A DNA stretch of 64,000 nucleotides, taken from NCBI RefSeq assembly GCF_035621475.1, contig NZ_CP141799.1, positions 124,001 to 188,000 on the forward strand. The letters are read 5' to 3'. The translations under genes and the position numbers were made by a program. Shown here piece by piece: positions 27,884-36,206 of the stretch. Under the pieces are notes generated by a model. It searched no databases. It had not been told where the DNA came from and was given only the letters and a program-made list of their open reading frames with translations. Numbering within the stretch: the stretch's first letter is position 1; the number at the start of each line of letters is the position of its first letter. Source of the stretch: Pseudomonas paeninsulae (lineage in GTDB: Bacteria > Pseudomonadota > Gammaproteobacteria > Pseudomonadales > Pseudomonadaceae).

Positions 27884-28684
27884 CTAGCGCAGGTTAGCCG
27901 CCGCCGTCTGCGCCACGCGCTGGCGGCAGGCCGCGCCGAAGGCCTGGAAGATTTTCACCGAGTCGGGGTTTGCGCTGGCTTGCCATTCCGGGTGCCACTG
28001 CACCGCGAGGGTGAATTGCGCCAGTCCGGGCGCATGGATGGCTTCGATCAGACCGTCTTCGGCGTAGGCCAGTGCTTCAAGGCCTTCGCCCAGGGTGGCG
28101 ATACCCTGGCCGTGCAGCGAGTTGATGGTGATCTCATCCTTCGCCAGCAAGTCGGCCAGCCAGCTGTCGGGGACCAGTCGCACATTGTGGCTTTCGCCAT
28201 ATTGCACCTCCACCGGGTCGCTGGAGTCCTCGCGGTGGTCGTCGAAGCCGCCGACGGCATAGAGTTTCTGGTGGATATCGCCACCCAGGGCCACGTTGAT
28301 TTCCTGCATGCCGCGGCAGATGCCGAAGATCGGCAGGCCACGCGCAACTGCGGCGCGGATCAGCGGCAGGTCGAACAGGTCGCGATCGCGATCCTGGGCC
28401 TTGTCTGGAGTGAGGTTTTCCTGGTTGTAGAGGGCCGGGTCGATGTTGCTGCCGGCGCCGGTGAGGTACACGCCGTCGACCATGTCGAGGTATTGCGCGA
28501 GGTCATCGGTGCCGAAGCAGGTCGGTGCCAGCAGCGGTACGCAGCCGGAAAACTCGACGAGGGGGGCGATGTATTTGTGAGTCATCACCTGATAGGCATG
28601 ACCTTTCCGTTCCTGGGCGCCCATGGACATAAGGACCACGGGCTTGCGTTTGGCGTTGGAAATAGTGCCGCTGTTGTTGGACAT
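27884..28684 (-). CDS. Gamma-glutamyl-gamma-aminobutyrate hydrolase (PuuD/SpuA family)
   Basis: Class I glutamine-amidotransferase-like hydrolase of the peptidase C26 family, which releases GABA from gamma-glutamyl-GABA in putrescine breakdown. The 266-residue protein has the nucleophile cysteine in PIFGICRGMQEINVALGGDI (near residue 120) and the His-Glu partner in LAVQWHPEWQ (near 230). The N-terminal PVVLMSMGAQERKGHAYQVM and the GVYLTGAGSNIDPALY oxyanion region are typical. The rest of the polyamine genes are not nearby, so the substrate could be a related gamma-glutamyl amide. Confidence 0.88.
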   Translation of the reverse strand: MSNNSGTISNAKRKPVVLMSMGAQERKGHAYQVMTHKYIAPLVEFSGCVPLLAPTCFGTDDLAQYLDMVDGVYLTGAGSNIDPALYNQENLTPDKAQDRDRDLFDLPLIRAAVARGLPIFGICRGMQEINVALGGDIHQKLYAVGGFDDHREDSSDPVEVQYGESHNVRLVPDSWLADLLAKDEITINSLHGQGIATLGEGLEALAYAEDGLIEAIHAPGLAQFTLAVQWHPEWQASANPDSVKIFQAFGAACRQRVAQTAAANLR

Positions 28685-29050
28685 AGATCACCTTGGGGCA
28701 GAGAAAGTCTGCCGTTGCTGTGCAGGAAGGGCCGTCGCTGCGGCACTGCTTCCTGTTTTTGTTACCGGTGTCGACGGGCGCCTGGGTAGATGCAACAGGC
28801 TGCAAGAGGCTTGCCGGGAGGGCGGCGGTTGAACCAGTTTTCGGCGCTCTCGGGTAGTCGAAACACCGGCTCAGTCTGCCAAAGCCGTAAAATATGTCAA
28901 ACGAATAGCACGATATTTGTGGAGAAAACCAAGCGGCCGGTATGCTGATTATTGAGAAATATTGGCTTATATAGCTGTTTTTAAACGAATATATTTTGTT
29001 TTCAGTATCTGTGGTAGTCCAATATTTTTAACGCCTGACGAGTCAGGTCT
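28685..29050. other. Gene-free spacer, AT-rich in its second half
   Basis: The first part is the leader of the hydrolase gene (RBS-like AGGTGATCTATG in reverse). From about 28885 to 29033 base composition turns strongly AT-rich, with ATATATTTTG-type runs, unlike the surroundings. A short perfect hairpin CCTGAC-GA-GTCAGG (29034-29047) touches the end of the AEC transporter gene and may end its transcript. No frame with coding character is seen. Confidence 0.5.
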
Positions 29051-29959
29051 TCAGCCCACCACCAGTATCAGTAGCAAGGGCAGGCTAGCAGCCGCCAACA
29101 GCGTCTGCAGGGTGATGATGCCGGCCATCAGGTGGCTGTCGCCGCCCAGTTGGCGGGTCAGTACATAGGCGGTCGGTGCCGTCGGCAGGGCGAAGAACAG
29201 CACCAGTACGCTGCTTTCCAGCGCGGGCAATTGCAGGCCATAGGCCACGGCCCAGGCCAGCAGGGGCATGGCCAGCAAGCGCAGGACGCTGTTCCAGGCC
29301 AGGGCGGGAATTTCGCCGCCGAGTTGTTCGGGCTTGAGCGCGGCGCCGACGCAGAGCAGGCCAAGCGGCAGGCTGGCGGCGGCGAGCAGGCCGAGCAGGC
29401 GCTCGCTGCCGCCGGGCAGGCCGAGCCCGCTGAGGTTGATCAGGACGCCGCCGAGGCAGGCGAGAATCAGCGGGTTCTTGAGAATAGGCAGGAGCAGACT
29501 GCGCGCACTGACGCCGCGCTCGGCGGTCAGTGACCAGACTGACAGCACGTTGACCGTGGGCACCATCAGGGCCAGCATCAGGGCGGCCAGGCTCAAGCCG
29601 TCCTGGCCGTACAGGCTGCCCACTGCGGCCAGGCCCAGGTAGGTGTTGAAGCGCAGCGCGCCCTGGCTGAAGGCCCCGAAACGTCCGGCCGGCCAGCCGC
29701 GCAGGCGCCGCAAAAGGAGCAGCGCCAGCCAGGCGATACCCAGGCCGAGCATCACCGCCAGGGCCAGGCGTGGCAGCGCCGGGTTGTCCAGCGGCGCCCT
29801 GGCCAGGCTGCTGAACAGCAGGGCGGGAAACAGGATGAAGTAATTCAGCCGCTCGGCACCGGGCCAGAAGGCTTCGTTGGGGAAGTCCCAGCGGCGCAGG
29901 TAAAAGCCGGCGACGATCAAGGCGAACAATGGCCACAAGGCCTGCAACAACTCCAGCAC
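29051..29959 (-). CDS. AEC family transporter (auxin efflux carrier type)
   Basis: A 302-residue membrane protein with eight to ten hydrophobic helices. Family features are the opening LLQALWPLFALIVAGFYLRR, the NYFILFPALLFSSLARAPL block and the C-terminal FFALPTAPTAYVLTRQLGGD with its conserved PTAP, typical of AEC transporters. The family exports or takes up organic acids such as malate. I chose the GTG at 29959 because GGAGG sits seven bases upstream and the first helix starts there. It is divergent from the GFA gene. Confidence 0.88.
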   Translation of the reverse strand: MLELLQALWPLFALIVAGFYLRRWDFPNEAFWPGAERLNYFILFPALLFSSLARAPLDNPALPRLALAVMLGLGIAWLALLLLRRLRGWPAGRFGAFSQGALRFNTYLGLAAVGSLYGQDGLSLAALMLALMVPTVNVLSVWSLTAERGVSARSLLLPILKNPLILACLGGVLINLSGLGLPGGSERLLGLLAAASLPLGLLCVGAALKPEQLGGEIPALAWNSVLRLLAMPLLAWAVAYGLQLPALESSVLVLFFALPTAPTAYVLTRQLGGDSHLMAGIITLQTLLAAASLPLLLILVVG

Positions 29960-30065
29960 GGCAACCTCCGCCTTCGGACCAGCGGCTATCTTGGAGAGCG
30001 CGGCACAGCGGCGCAAGGCCGTTAACGGTATTAGGCTGAGGCTAGTGCCGATCGAGGAGGGGCTT

Positions 30066-30470
30066 ATGAGCGACGTGCACAGCGGTGGTTGTCAGTGCGG
30101 CGCCTTGCGCTATCAATTCCGCGCAGCATTGCGCGACATCGCCCATTGCCACTGCTCGATCTGTCGCCGCAGTACCGGCGGCATCCTCACCACCTGGATC
30201 ACGGTGCCACTGGCAAGCTTTGCGTGGCTGGCCGGTACGCCGACCGAGTTCGTCTCGTCAGCCAGTTGCACGCGCAGTTTCTGTCCGAGTTGTGGCGCCC
30301 ACCTGACCCTGTTCACCACGCTCAGTCCTGAGACCCTGGATATCACCGTTGCCACCCTGGATCAGCCGGAACGGGCGCCGGCGGACCGGCATATCTGGGT
30401 GCAGAGCCGTTTGCCCTGGCTGCATGTGGACGAGCAGTTACCGCAGGAGCAGCAGGAGCACATCCCTTAG
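30066..30470 (+). CDS. GFA family protein (glutathione-dependent formaldehyde-activating type)
   Basis: A 134-residue zinc-binding Mss4-like protein. The cysteine pairs characteristic of the family are all present: GGCQCGALRYQF at 8-19, HCSICRRSTGG near 33-43 and CTRSFCPSCGAHL near 75-88. Most members have no proven enzyme activity despite the name. GAGGAGGGG precedes the ATG at 30066, which supports this start over an upstream frame extension. It stands alone, divergent from the AEC transporter. Confidence 0.9.
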   Translation: MSDVHSGGCQCGALRYQFRAALRDIAHCHCSICRRSTGGILTTWITVPLASFAWLAGTPTEFVSSASCTRSFCPSCGAHLTLFTTLSPETLDITVATLDQPERAPADRHIWVQSRLPWLHVDEQLPQEQQEHIP

Positions 30471-30512
30471 GGCGGCCATGGCGAAGCCTTGAGCGCCGTT
30501 GCCCTGCACGGC

Positions 30513-32468
30513 CTACGGCAGCATTAAGCCGCCGCTGGCCTCGTGCAGCCTGCGCAGGTGTTCGCCGAGCTGCACCAGGTTGACTTCGTTGGCCTCCAGT
30601 TCCGCCATGCGCGCCGGTTCCAGCAAGTTGCGCACTTCCTGGTCGAGGTCGTCGCTGAGCTGGCGCAGTTGCTGCTGGCGGTTGCGGCTCTCGGCTTCCA
30701 GGCGTTGCCACTCGGCGCGTTGCGGCAGACCGTATCCGCCCTCGAGCAGCTCCGCCGGCCGGCTGAGAAAACCGCTGTTGACGAGGATCTGTTCCAAGGC
30801 GCCGCCGGCTTTGTTCAGGCTCGGATCCTTGGCCGCACGACCGGTGAGGTAGCGGCGCTTGAGTTCGTCCTGGGCCAACAGCAATTGGCGGCGTAGCGCG
30901 GCTTGCTCGAGCAGCAACAGCGCGGCGCTGGCCCGCAGGTCGGCTTTGGCGAACCAGGGCCGGCGGACCTCGGCGCTCTGCTCCAGCCAGTCCTCGACGT
31001 TGGCCTGGGCGATCGGCAGGCGCTGTTGCAGCACCGCGAACATGGCCTGGTAGCGGTCGCGGAAGGAGTCGAAGCGATAGCCCAGGCGCAGCGCCTCGCG
31101 CGGGTCGTCGAGCACGCTGCGATCGGCCAGGTCACGCGCTACCAGAGTCTCGAGCAAGCCGTTGGGCAGGATACTGTCGAGCGCCTGCAGGCGCGGGTGC
31201 TGGCTGCCGCTACGCAGCAGCTTGAGGGTTTCCACCGCGCAGTTATTGGAGATGAAGTAGTAGTCGCCGTCGTAGCTCCAGTGCTGTTCGGCGGCACGGG
31301 TGACCAGTTGCTCCAGCTGCACGCGGTCGAGCTTCAGTGGTACCGAGGCCAGGCTGCGAAGTTCGACCTTGGTGTATTCCTCGATCACCTGGGCCAGCGG
31401 CAGGACGAACAGGCGCGACGGGTAGGCGCCGGTCAGGCCGTCCCAGCTGGACAGCTGCAGATCGCCGACGAAGGCGCGGTAGGACAGCACCAGGTGTTCG
31501 TCCAGGTCCAGGCGGCAATCCGGCCCGCGTGGCCGGCCGGGGGCGCAGATCACCAGGCGCAGCATGCTGTGGCCCCAGCGGCTGGCCCATTCCTGGTTGG
31601 CCTCGGCGAGCAGGTAGTCGACCTGATAGACCCGTGCCGGGTCGAGGGTACCCAGCGGTTGGCGGGCGAAATCGCGGCCGGCGTTGAGGTAGGCGTAGCC
31701 GTCGGTGCAGGGCTGCTGGTTGGCCGCTGTCCAGCCGGCGAAATGCGCGCTGAAATGGCGTGCCAGCGAGGGTCGGCGACAGGCGTAGCTGGGGTCGAGG
31801 AGGAAGTACTCGAGGTTCACCGCGACGAACTCGCGCGGGTTGTTCAACTCGTAGACATCCGGGCTGCGCGCCACCTGGCCGTTGGCCTGCTCGCGCGCGC
31901 CGCGCCGGCCGACCTGTTGCGGCCAGCCAGCCAGGTCAAGCAGGCGCGGGTCGTCGCTGAGGGTGAAGCGTCTTGCGGTCTGGCCACGGCAGGCGTCGGG
32001 CAAACCTATTGGGCCGAGGCTGGCGAGGCGCTGTCGGCAGCGTTGCAGCAGGCGTTTTTCGTCCTGCGGCCAGAGCTGTGCACGGTCATAGAGGTGGGTC
32101 AGTTCGTGCAGCACGGTGGCCAGCAGCTCGCGGCGCACGTTGCCATGCGGGCGCTGGGTTGGCGTAGTGGCGGCGCTGCCATCGCTAAGTGACGGCAGCA
32201 GCTGGCTGTTCAATTCGATGCCGCTGAAGCGTCCGGCGCGACCGTACACCTCGGCCTGCATCGGTCGCCAGCGCACCTTGACGCGCCGGTCCAGGCGTTG
32301 CTTGAAGCCTGCTGGCAGGGCCGCGAGCGCTTCGTTCAACAGCGCCTGACTGGCCTGCCGTTCACTACTGTTGAGCGCATCGCTATCCAGCGCCAGGCGC
32401 AGCTCGGCATGGCTGCCGACACTGGTCAGAAGAGTAAGGGCCAGCAGCCAGGTGCGGGTCAGATTCAC
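30513..32468 (-). CDS. DUF4105 domain exported protein
   Basis: A 651-residue exported protein with a signal peptide (1-21, ending SHA). Around residues 270-400 lies the DUF4105 pattern: VYQVDYLLAEANQEWASRWG, HSMLRLVIC, LSYRAFVGDLQLSSWDGL and YYFISNNCAVETLKLL, with a conserved His and Asn-Cys that suggest a papain-like or NlpC-like hydrolase fold. The N-terminal part has ATVLHELTHLYD (near 120), a HExxH-like zinc-peptidase motif read HELTH. The C-terminal third is coiled-coil-rich. Its start overlaps the stop of the first DUF2388 gene (ATGA), so they are coupled. Function is unknown; the enzyme suggestion is inference. Confidence 0.82.
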   Translation of the reverse strand: MNLTRTWLLALTLLTSVGSHAELRLALDSDALNSSERQASQALLNEALAALPAGFKQRLDRRVKVRWRPMQAEVYGRAGRFSGIELNSQLLPSLSDGSAATTPTQRPHGNVRRELLATVLHELTHLYDRAQLWPQDEKRLLQRCRQRLASLGPIGLPDACRGQTARRFTLSDDPRLLDLAGWPQQVGRRGAREQANGQVARSPDVYELNNPREFVAVNLEYFLLDPSYACRRPSLARHFSAHFAGWTAANQQPCTDGYAYLNAGRDFARQPLGTLDPARVYQVDYLLAEANQEWASRWGHSMLRLVICAPGRPRGPDCRLDLDEHLVLSYRAFVGDLQLSSWDGLTGAYPSRLFVLPLAQVIEEYTKVELRSLASVPLKLDRVQLEQLVTRAAEQHWSYDGDYYFISNNCAVETLKLLRSGSQHPRLQALDSILPNGLLETLVARDLADRSVLDDPREALRLGYRFDSFRDRYQAMFAVLQQRLPIAQANVEDWLEQSAEVRRPWFAKADLRASAALLLLEQAALRRQLLLAQDELKRRYLTGRAAKDPSLNKAGGALEQILVNSGFLSRPAELLEGGYGLPQRAEWQRLEAESRNRQQQLRQLSDDLDQEVRNLLEPARMAELEANEVNLVQLGEHLRRLHEASGGLMLP

Positions 32469-32785
32469 CTGGCGAGAATGGCTTCGGCCAGTATCTGATC
32501 GGAGGCGTGCTGCGCTTCCGGCACGCGGCTGCGAATGGTGCCGAGTGCCGCTTCCAGTTGCACGCCGCGGATGGCGCCCTGGCTGGCGACGAAACTGGCA
32601 GCATCGTCACGCGCGGCCAGGACGATTTTCGAGTCACGCACCGAGGTGGTGGTGTCCGAGGTGAAGTCGAACGTACGGTCAAGCGCCTGCACGATGATAT
32701 TGCTGGTGGCAACCAGGGTTTGCGCCTGGGCAGTGCCGACGGACACGGCAAGCAGGGCGACAGCGACAAGCAAGGAACGATGCAT
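32465..32785 (-). CDS. DUF2388 domain protein, copy 1
   Basis: A 106-residue exported protein: signal peptide 1-22 (VGTAQA), then a conserved domain with TSDTTTSVRDSKIVLAARDD and ASFVASQGAIRGVQLEAAL. DUF2388 is found mainly in Pseudomonas, usually as tandem paralogues, and has no known function. I chose the ATG at 32785, where the signal peptide starts, with GGAGATTGCC upstream. The 4-bp overlap with the DUF4105 gene downstream argues for a common envelope function. Confidence 0.85.
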   Translation of the reverse strand: MHRSLLVAVALLAVSVGTAQAQTLVATSNIIVQALDRTFDFTSDTTTSVRDSKIVLAARDDAASFVASQGAIRGVQLEAALGTIRSRVPEAQHASDQILAEAILAR

Positions 32786-32908
32786 GGCAATCTCCGGGAA
32801 ACCAGATGATGAGGGTTGGATGGCTATCAGCGCGGACAGTTCCTGCACATGGCCGCCTACTGCATCAGGCCTGAGCCAGTGCGGCTAATTAGCGGTGTGC
32901 CCGCTGCT

Positions 32909-33226
32909 TCAGCGGCTAAGAATCGCCTGCGCCAGTTGCTCATCGTCGGCGGCCAGTTCAGGGGCTTGCTGACGAATATGCTGCAGCGCCGCCTCCAGCC
33001 GCACGCCACGGATGGCACCCTGGCTGGCGATGAAGCTGGCAGCGTCGCTACGGGCGGCTAGCACGAGCTTGTCGTCACGCAGCGAAGAGGTGGCATCGGA
33101 CGTCGCGTCCGAGGTGCCCATGAGGGCGCCGGCCAGGGTATCGGTGGTGGCGACGAAACTGGAAGCCGAGGCGCTGGTGGCCAGCACCCATAAAGCGGAA
33201 AAACCAAGTGCACGCAAGGTGATCAT
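32909..33226 (-). CDS. DUF2388 domain protein, copy 2
   Basis: Paralogue of the protein downstream: 105 residues, signal peptide 1-21 (SASA), then ATSDATSSLRDDKLVLAARS and ASFIASQGAIRGVRLEAAL, which align without gaps to copy 1. The start at 33226 follows GGAGTTTCACG. It lies 123 bp upstream of copy 1 on the same strand. Tandem duplication of this family is common and suggests two slightly different versions of one periplasmic part. Confidence 0.85.
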   Translation of the reverse strand: MITLRALGFSALWVLATSASASSFVATTDTLAGALMGTSDATSDATSSLRDDKLVLAARSDAASFIASQGAIRGVRLEAALQHIRQQAPELAADDEQLAQAILSR

Positions 33227-33321
33227 CGTGAAACTCCTGAGCCAGTTTGCACAGGCGTGGCAATCGGCCACGCCATCTTATTGAAGCCTAGCTCAGGGAC
33301 CAGTCGACACACCATGCTGGC

Positions 33322-33528
33322 TTAACGCCAGAACGGTTTGTCCAGTTCTGCCAGGCGTTCGCCGGGGCTGATGCCGGCATCGGCCAGCAGGTGTGGATCC
33401 AGCCTGGCCAGCTGGCGGCGGGTGCGGGTATTCAGCTGCCAGCGTTTGAGGGTCGCGCGCAGGTGGGCGAGCGGGTCGATGCGTGGCTGGTCGAGTGCTG
33501 CTGGAATCTCGCTGAGAATGCGCTCCAT
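33322..33528 (-). CDS. DUF1127 (YjiS-like) small protein, copy 1
   Basis: A 68-residue protein ending in the DUF1127 motif RRQLARLDPHLLADAGISPG followed by ERLAELDKPFWR, an arginine-rich helix pair. Small DUF1127 proteins have been linked elsewhere to RNA binding and to phosphate/carbon metabolism. The ATG at 33528 follows AAGGATCATTACC. A homologous gene lies 245 bp upstream. Confidence 0.85.
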   Translation of the reverse strand: MERILSEIPAALDQPRIDPLAHLRATLKRWQLNTRTRRQLARLDPHLLADAGISPGERLAELDKPFWR

Positions 33529-33773
33529 GGTAATGATCCTTCCCGTACGGGGCGGGCGTGGCGGTATATGAGCATCCATGGTCGCGCGACACAGGCTAGC
33601 GTGGCAGTCACAGTCAGGTAAAAGTGTACGGGGTCAGTTGCTGTTTTCAGCAAACTGTTCTGCTTGCGGCGCGGCAAGCTGTGCTGTTCGCCCGGGAGCA
33701 TAACGACAAAACCCGCCAACGCTGGGCGTGGGCGGGTTCGTCAGTGCGTGCTGAGCGGCTTGCGCCGCCAGGC

Positions 33774-33989
33774 TTAACGCCAGAACGGCTTGCTCAACTC
33801 AGCGTAACGCTGGGCCTCGCTGATGCCGGCGTCGGCCAGCAGGCGGGCATCCAGGCGCGCCAGTTGGCGACGGCTGGTGATGCGGCGCTGCCATAACAAC
33901 AGTGCGGCGATCAGGCCCAGCGGTGATGCGTTGCGGGCGCTGGATGAGTGGTCTTGAAACAGCATATCGGAACTGAGTGTACGTTCCAT
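33774..33989 (-). CDS. DUF1127 (YjiS-like) small protein, copy 2
   Basis: A 71-residue paralogue with SRRQLARLDARLLADAGISE and the same FWR ending as copy 1; both open with MER.LS. It has a more hydrophobic middle (LGLIAALLLWQRR). AAGGATGTCACC precedes the ATG. The two copies and the two DUF2388 genes with the DUF4105 gene all point the same way, so one regulatory block is possible, although spacers of 95-245 bp allow separate promoters. Confidence 0.85.
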   Translation of the reverse strand: MERTLSSDMLFQDHSSSARNASPLGLIAALLLWQRRITSRRQLARLDARLLADAGISEAQRYAELSKPFWR

Positions 33990-34377
33990 GGTGACATCCT
34001 TCCGCTTGTGGCGGGACTAGAGAGTGTTTTGCCTGGTACCCATATTCCGCTTCTTGCAAGCAGTGCAATAGTCACAGCTGGGTTAAATTGTTGGGCTATT
34101 AGATAGTGTGCTTAGTAACTGTTTTGCTGTTTTTTGCAACAACTGTATCGGTGGTAAGTGAATTGCCGTGCTTTAGTGCATTAGGCAGCTCTTTATCTCG
34201 CTACTGAATAGAAAGGCAGTGGTTGTCTATGGGTACAGTTGTAAATTGATTGCCCAGCACCGCTGATCTCTAGTTCAGCTTTTTATCCCATGTTGTGACT
34301 GGTCTGGGCCGATCTGTATCGGTGATGAGGCCCTGCAGAGACGTCATCGGGCGAGAAGGCGGCGTTGCTGGGCGCAG
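33990..34377. other. Gene-free spacer between DUF1127 gene and pntB
   Basis: The left part should hold the DUF1127 promoter. From about 34040 to 34290 the sequence is AT-richer than the flanks, with runs such as TGTTTTGCTGTTTTTTGC and no long open frame. No tRNA-like fold or recognised small RNA is seen, but an unannotated small RNA gene would fit in this stretch. Confidence 0.4.
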
Positions 34378-34404
34378 AAAAAACCCGGCACGCAGTGGCC
34401 GGGT
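34378..34404 (-). terminator. Terminator of the pnt operon
   Basis: Reading the minus strand, ACCCGGC (34398-34404) pairs with GCCGGGT (34383-34389) across an eight-base loop and is followed by a run of six T residues. It sits 21 bp after the pntB stop, a classic intrinsic terminator. Confidence 0.85.
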
Positions 34405-34424
34405 CTTGTCATGCGCTGCGGCGG

Positions 34425-35861
34425 TCAGTCGACGGCTTTGACCATGTCTTCGATGACCTTCTTGGCGTCGCCGAAGACCATCATGGTCTTGTCCAGGTAG
34501 AACAGTTCGTTGTCCAGGCCGGCATAGCCGCTGGCCATCGAGCGCTTGTTGACGATCACGGTCTTGGCCTTGTAGGCCTCGAGAATCGGCATGCCGGCGA
34601 TCGGCGACTGCGGATCGTTCTTCGCCGCCGGGTTGACCACGTCGTTGGCGCCGAGCACCAGCACCACGTCGGCCTGGCCGAACTCGGAGTTGATGTCGTC
34701 CATCTCGAACACTTGCTCGTAAGGCACTTCGGCCTCGGCCAGCAGCACGTTCATGTGCCCAGGCATGCGCCCGGCCACCGGGTGGATCGCGTACTTGACG
34801 GTGACGCCACGGTGGCTCAGCTTCTCCGCCAGCTCCATCAGCGCGTGCTGGGCGCGGGCCACCGCTAGGCCGTAGCCGGGCACGATGATCACGGTGTCGG
34901 CATTGGTCAGGAGGAAAGCGGCATCGTCGGCCGAACCGGATTTCACCGGGCGGGCTTCCTTGTCAGTGGCCGGGCCGGTGACGTTGGTCGCGCCGCCGAA
35001 GCCGCCGAGGATGACGTTGAAGAACGAGCGGTTCATCGCCTTGCACATGATGTACGAGAGGATCGCACCGCTGGAACCGACCAAGGAACCGGCGATGATC
35101 AGCATCGAGTTGTTCAGCGAGAAGCCGATACCGGCCGCCGCCCAGCCCGAGTAGCTGTTGAGCATCGACACCACCACCGGCATGTCGGCGCCACCGATCG
35201 GGATGATGATCAGCACGCCGATGACGAACGCCAACGCCAGCAGCAGGGCGAAGGCGCCGAGGTTGCCGGTCAGGGTGAACACCAGGCCGAGGCCGAGAAT
35301 CGCCAGGCCGATCGCCAGGTTGAGCTTGTGCTGACCGACGAACTGCACCGGTGCGCCCTGGAACAGGCGGAACTTGTATTTGCCCGACAGTTTGCCGAAG
35401 GCGATCACCGAACCGGAGAAGGTGATGGCGCCGATGGCCGCACCGAGAAACAGCTCCAGGCGGTTACCGGCCGGGATCGGATCGCCGAGGCTGGCGACTA
35501 TGCCCAGCGACTGCGGTTCGACCACCGCGGCAATCGCGATGAACACCGCGGCCAGGCCGATCATGCTGTGCATGAAGGCGACCAGCTCGGGCATCTTGGT
35601 CATTTCCACGCGCTTGGCCATCAGGGTGCCAACGCTGCCGCCGACCAGCAGGCCGAAGATGACGAAGCCGAGGCCCTGGGTGGCCAGTTCGCTGCCGAGT
35701 TTGTAGACCAGGCCGACGGTGGTGAGGATGGCCAGGCCCATGCCGAGCATGCCGAACAGGTTGCCGCGCCGCGACGACGTCGGGTGCGACAGGCCCTTGA
35801 GCGCCTGGATAAAGCAGATCGAGGCGACGAGATAGAGAACAGTGATCAGGTTCATACTCAT
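34425..35861 (-). CDS. pntB: NAD(P) transhydrogenase subunit beta
   Basis: PntB carries most of the membrane channel and the NADP(H)-binding domain III of the proton-translocating transhydrogenase, which makes NADPH from NADH at the expense of the proton gradient. The 478-residue protein has about nine membrane helices up to residue 265, then the soluble domain with VIIVPGYGLAVARAQHAL, YAIHPVAGRMPGHMNVLLAE and VLVLGANDVVNPAAKNDPQS. Length matches the family (about 460-480). It begins 2 bp after pntAB. Confidence 0.96.
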   Translation of the reverse strand: MSMNLITVLYLVASICFIQALKGLSHPTSSRRGNLFGMLGMGLAILTTVGLVYKLGSELATQGLGFVIFGLLVGGSVGTLMAKRVEMTKMPELVAFMHSMIGLAAVFIAIAAVVEPQSLGIVASLGDPIPAGNRLELFLGAAIGAITFSGSVIAFGKLSGKYKFRLFQGAPVQFVGQHKLNLAIGLAILGLGLVFTLTGNLGAFALLLALAFVIGVLIIIPIGGADMPVVVSMLNSYSGWAAAGIGFSLNNSMLIIAGSLVGSSGAILSYIMCKAMNRSFFNVILGGFGGATNVTGPATDKEARPVKSGSADDAAFLLTNADTVIIVPGYGLAVARAQHALMELAEKLSHRGVTVKYAIHPVAGRMPGHMNVLLAEAEVPYEQVFEMDDINSEFGQADVVLVLGANDVVNPAAKNDPQSPIAGMPILEAYKAKTVIVNKRSMASGYAGLDNELFYLDKTMMVFGDAKKVIEDMVKAVD

Positions 35862-35863
35862 GG

Positions 35864-36193
35864 TCAGTGCTTCTCCACTGGTGCGGCAGCCGATGCTGCT
35901 TTAGGCGCCTTCTTCTTGAACATTTCCAGCATGCGCCGGGTGACCAGGAAACCACCGAACACGTTGACTGCGGCCAGGGCCACGGCCAGGGTGCCCATGG
36001 TCTTGCCCAGCGGGGTGACGGTCAGCGCCGCTGCCAGCATGGCGCCGACGATGACGATCGCGGAAATCGCATTGGTCACCGCCATCAACGGGGTGTGCAG
36101 GGCCGGGGTGACGTTCCAGACCACGTGGTAGCCGATATAGATGGCCAGTACGAAGATGATCAGGTTGTAGATACCGTCGGAAATCATATCCAT
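35864..36193 (-). CDS. pntAB: NAD(P) transhydrogenase alpha subunit, membrane part
   Basis: A 109-residue membrane protein that is the C-terminal third of PntA in E. coli, encoded separately here. It has three helices, with the conserved [22 protein letters not shown] run split across them and the [20 protein letters not shown] end. It lies 13 bp after pntAA and 2 bp before pntB, so all three subunits come from one transcript. The split form is normal for Pseudomonas. Confidence 0.95.
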   Translation of the reverse strand: MDMISDGIYNLIIFVLAIYIGYHVVWNVTPALHTPLMAVTNAISAIVIVGAMLAAALTVTPLGKTMGTLAVALAAVNVFGGFLVTRRMLEMFKKKAPKAASAAAPVEKH

Positions 36194-36206
36194 GGTTGTT
36201 CTCCCC

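Noticed and set aside
30903..32192. 429-residue open frame antisense to the DUF4105 gene
   Set aside because: No domain, Gln/Val/Gly-rich; opposite strand has signal peptide and family motifs.
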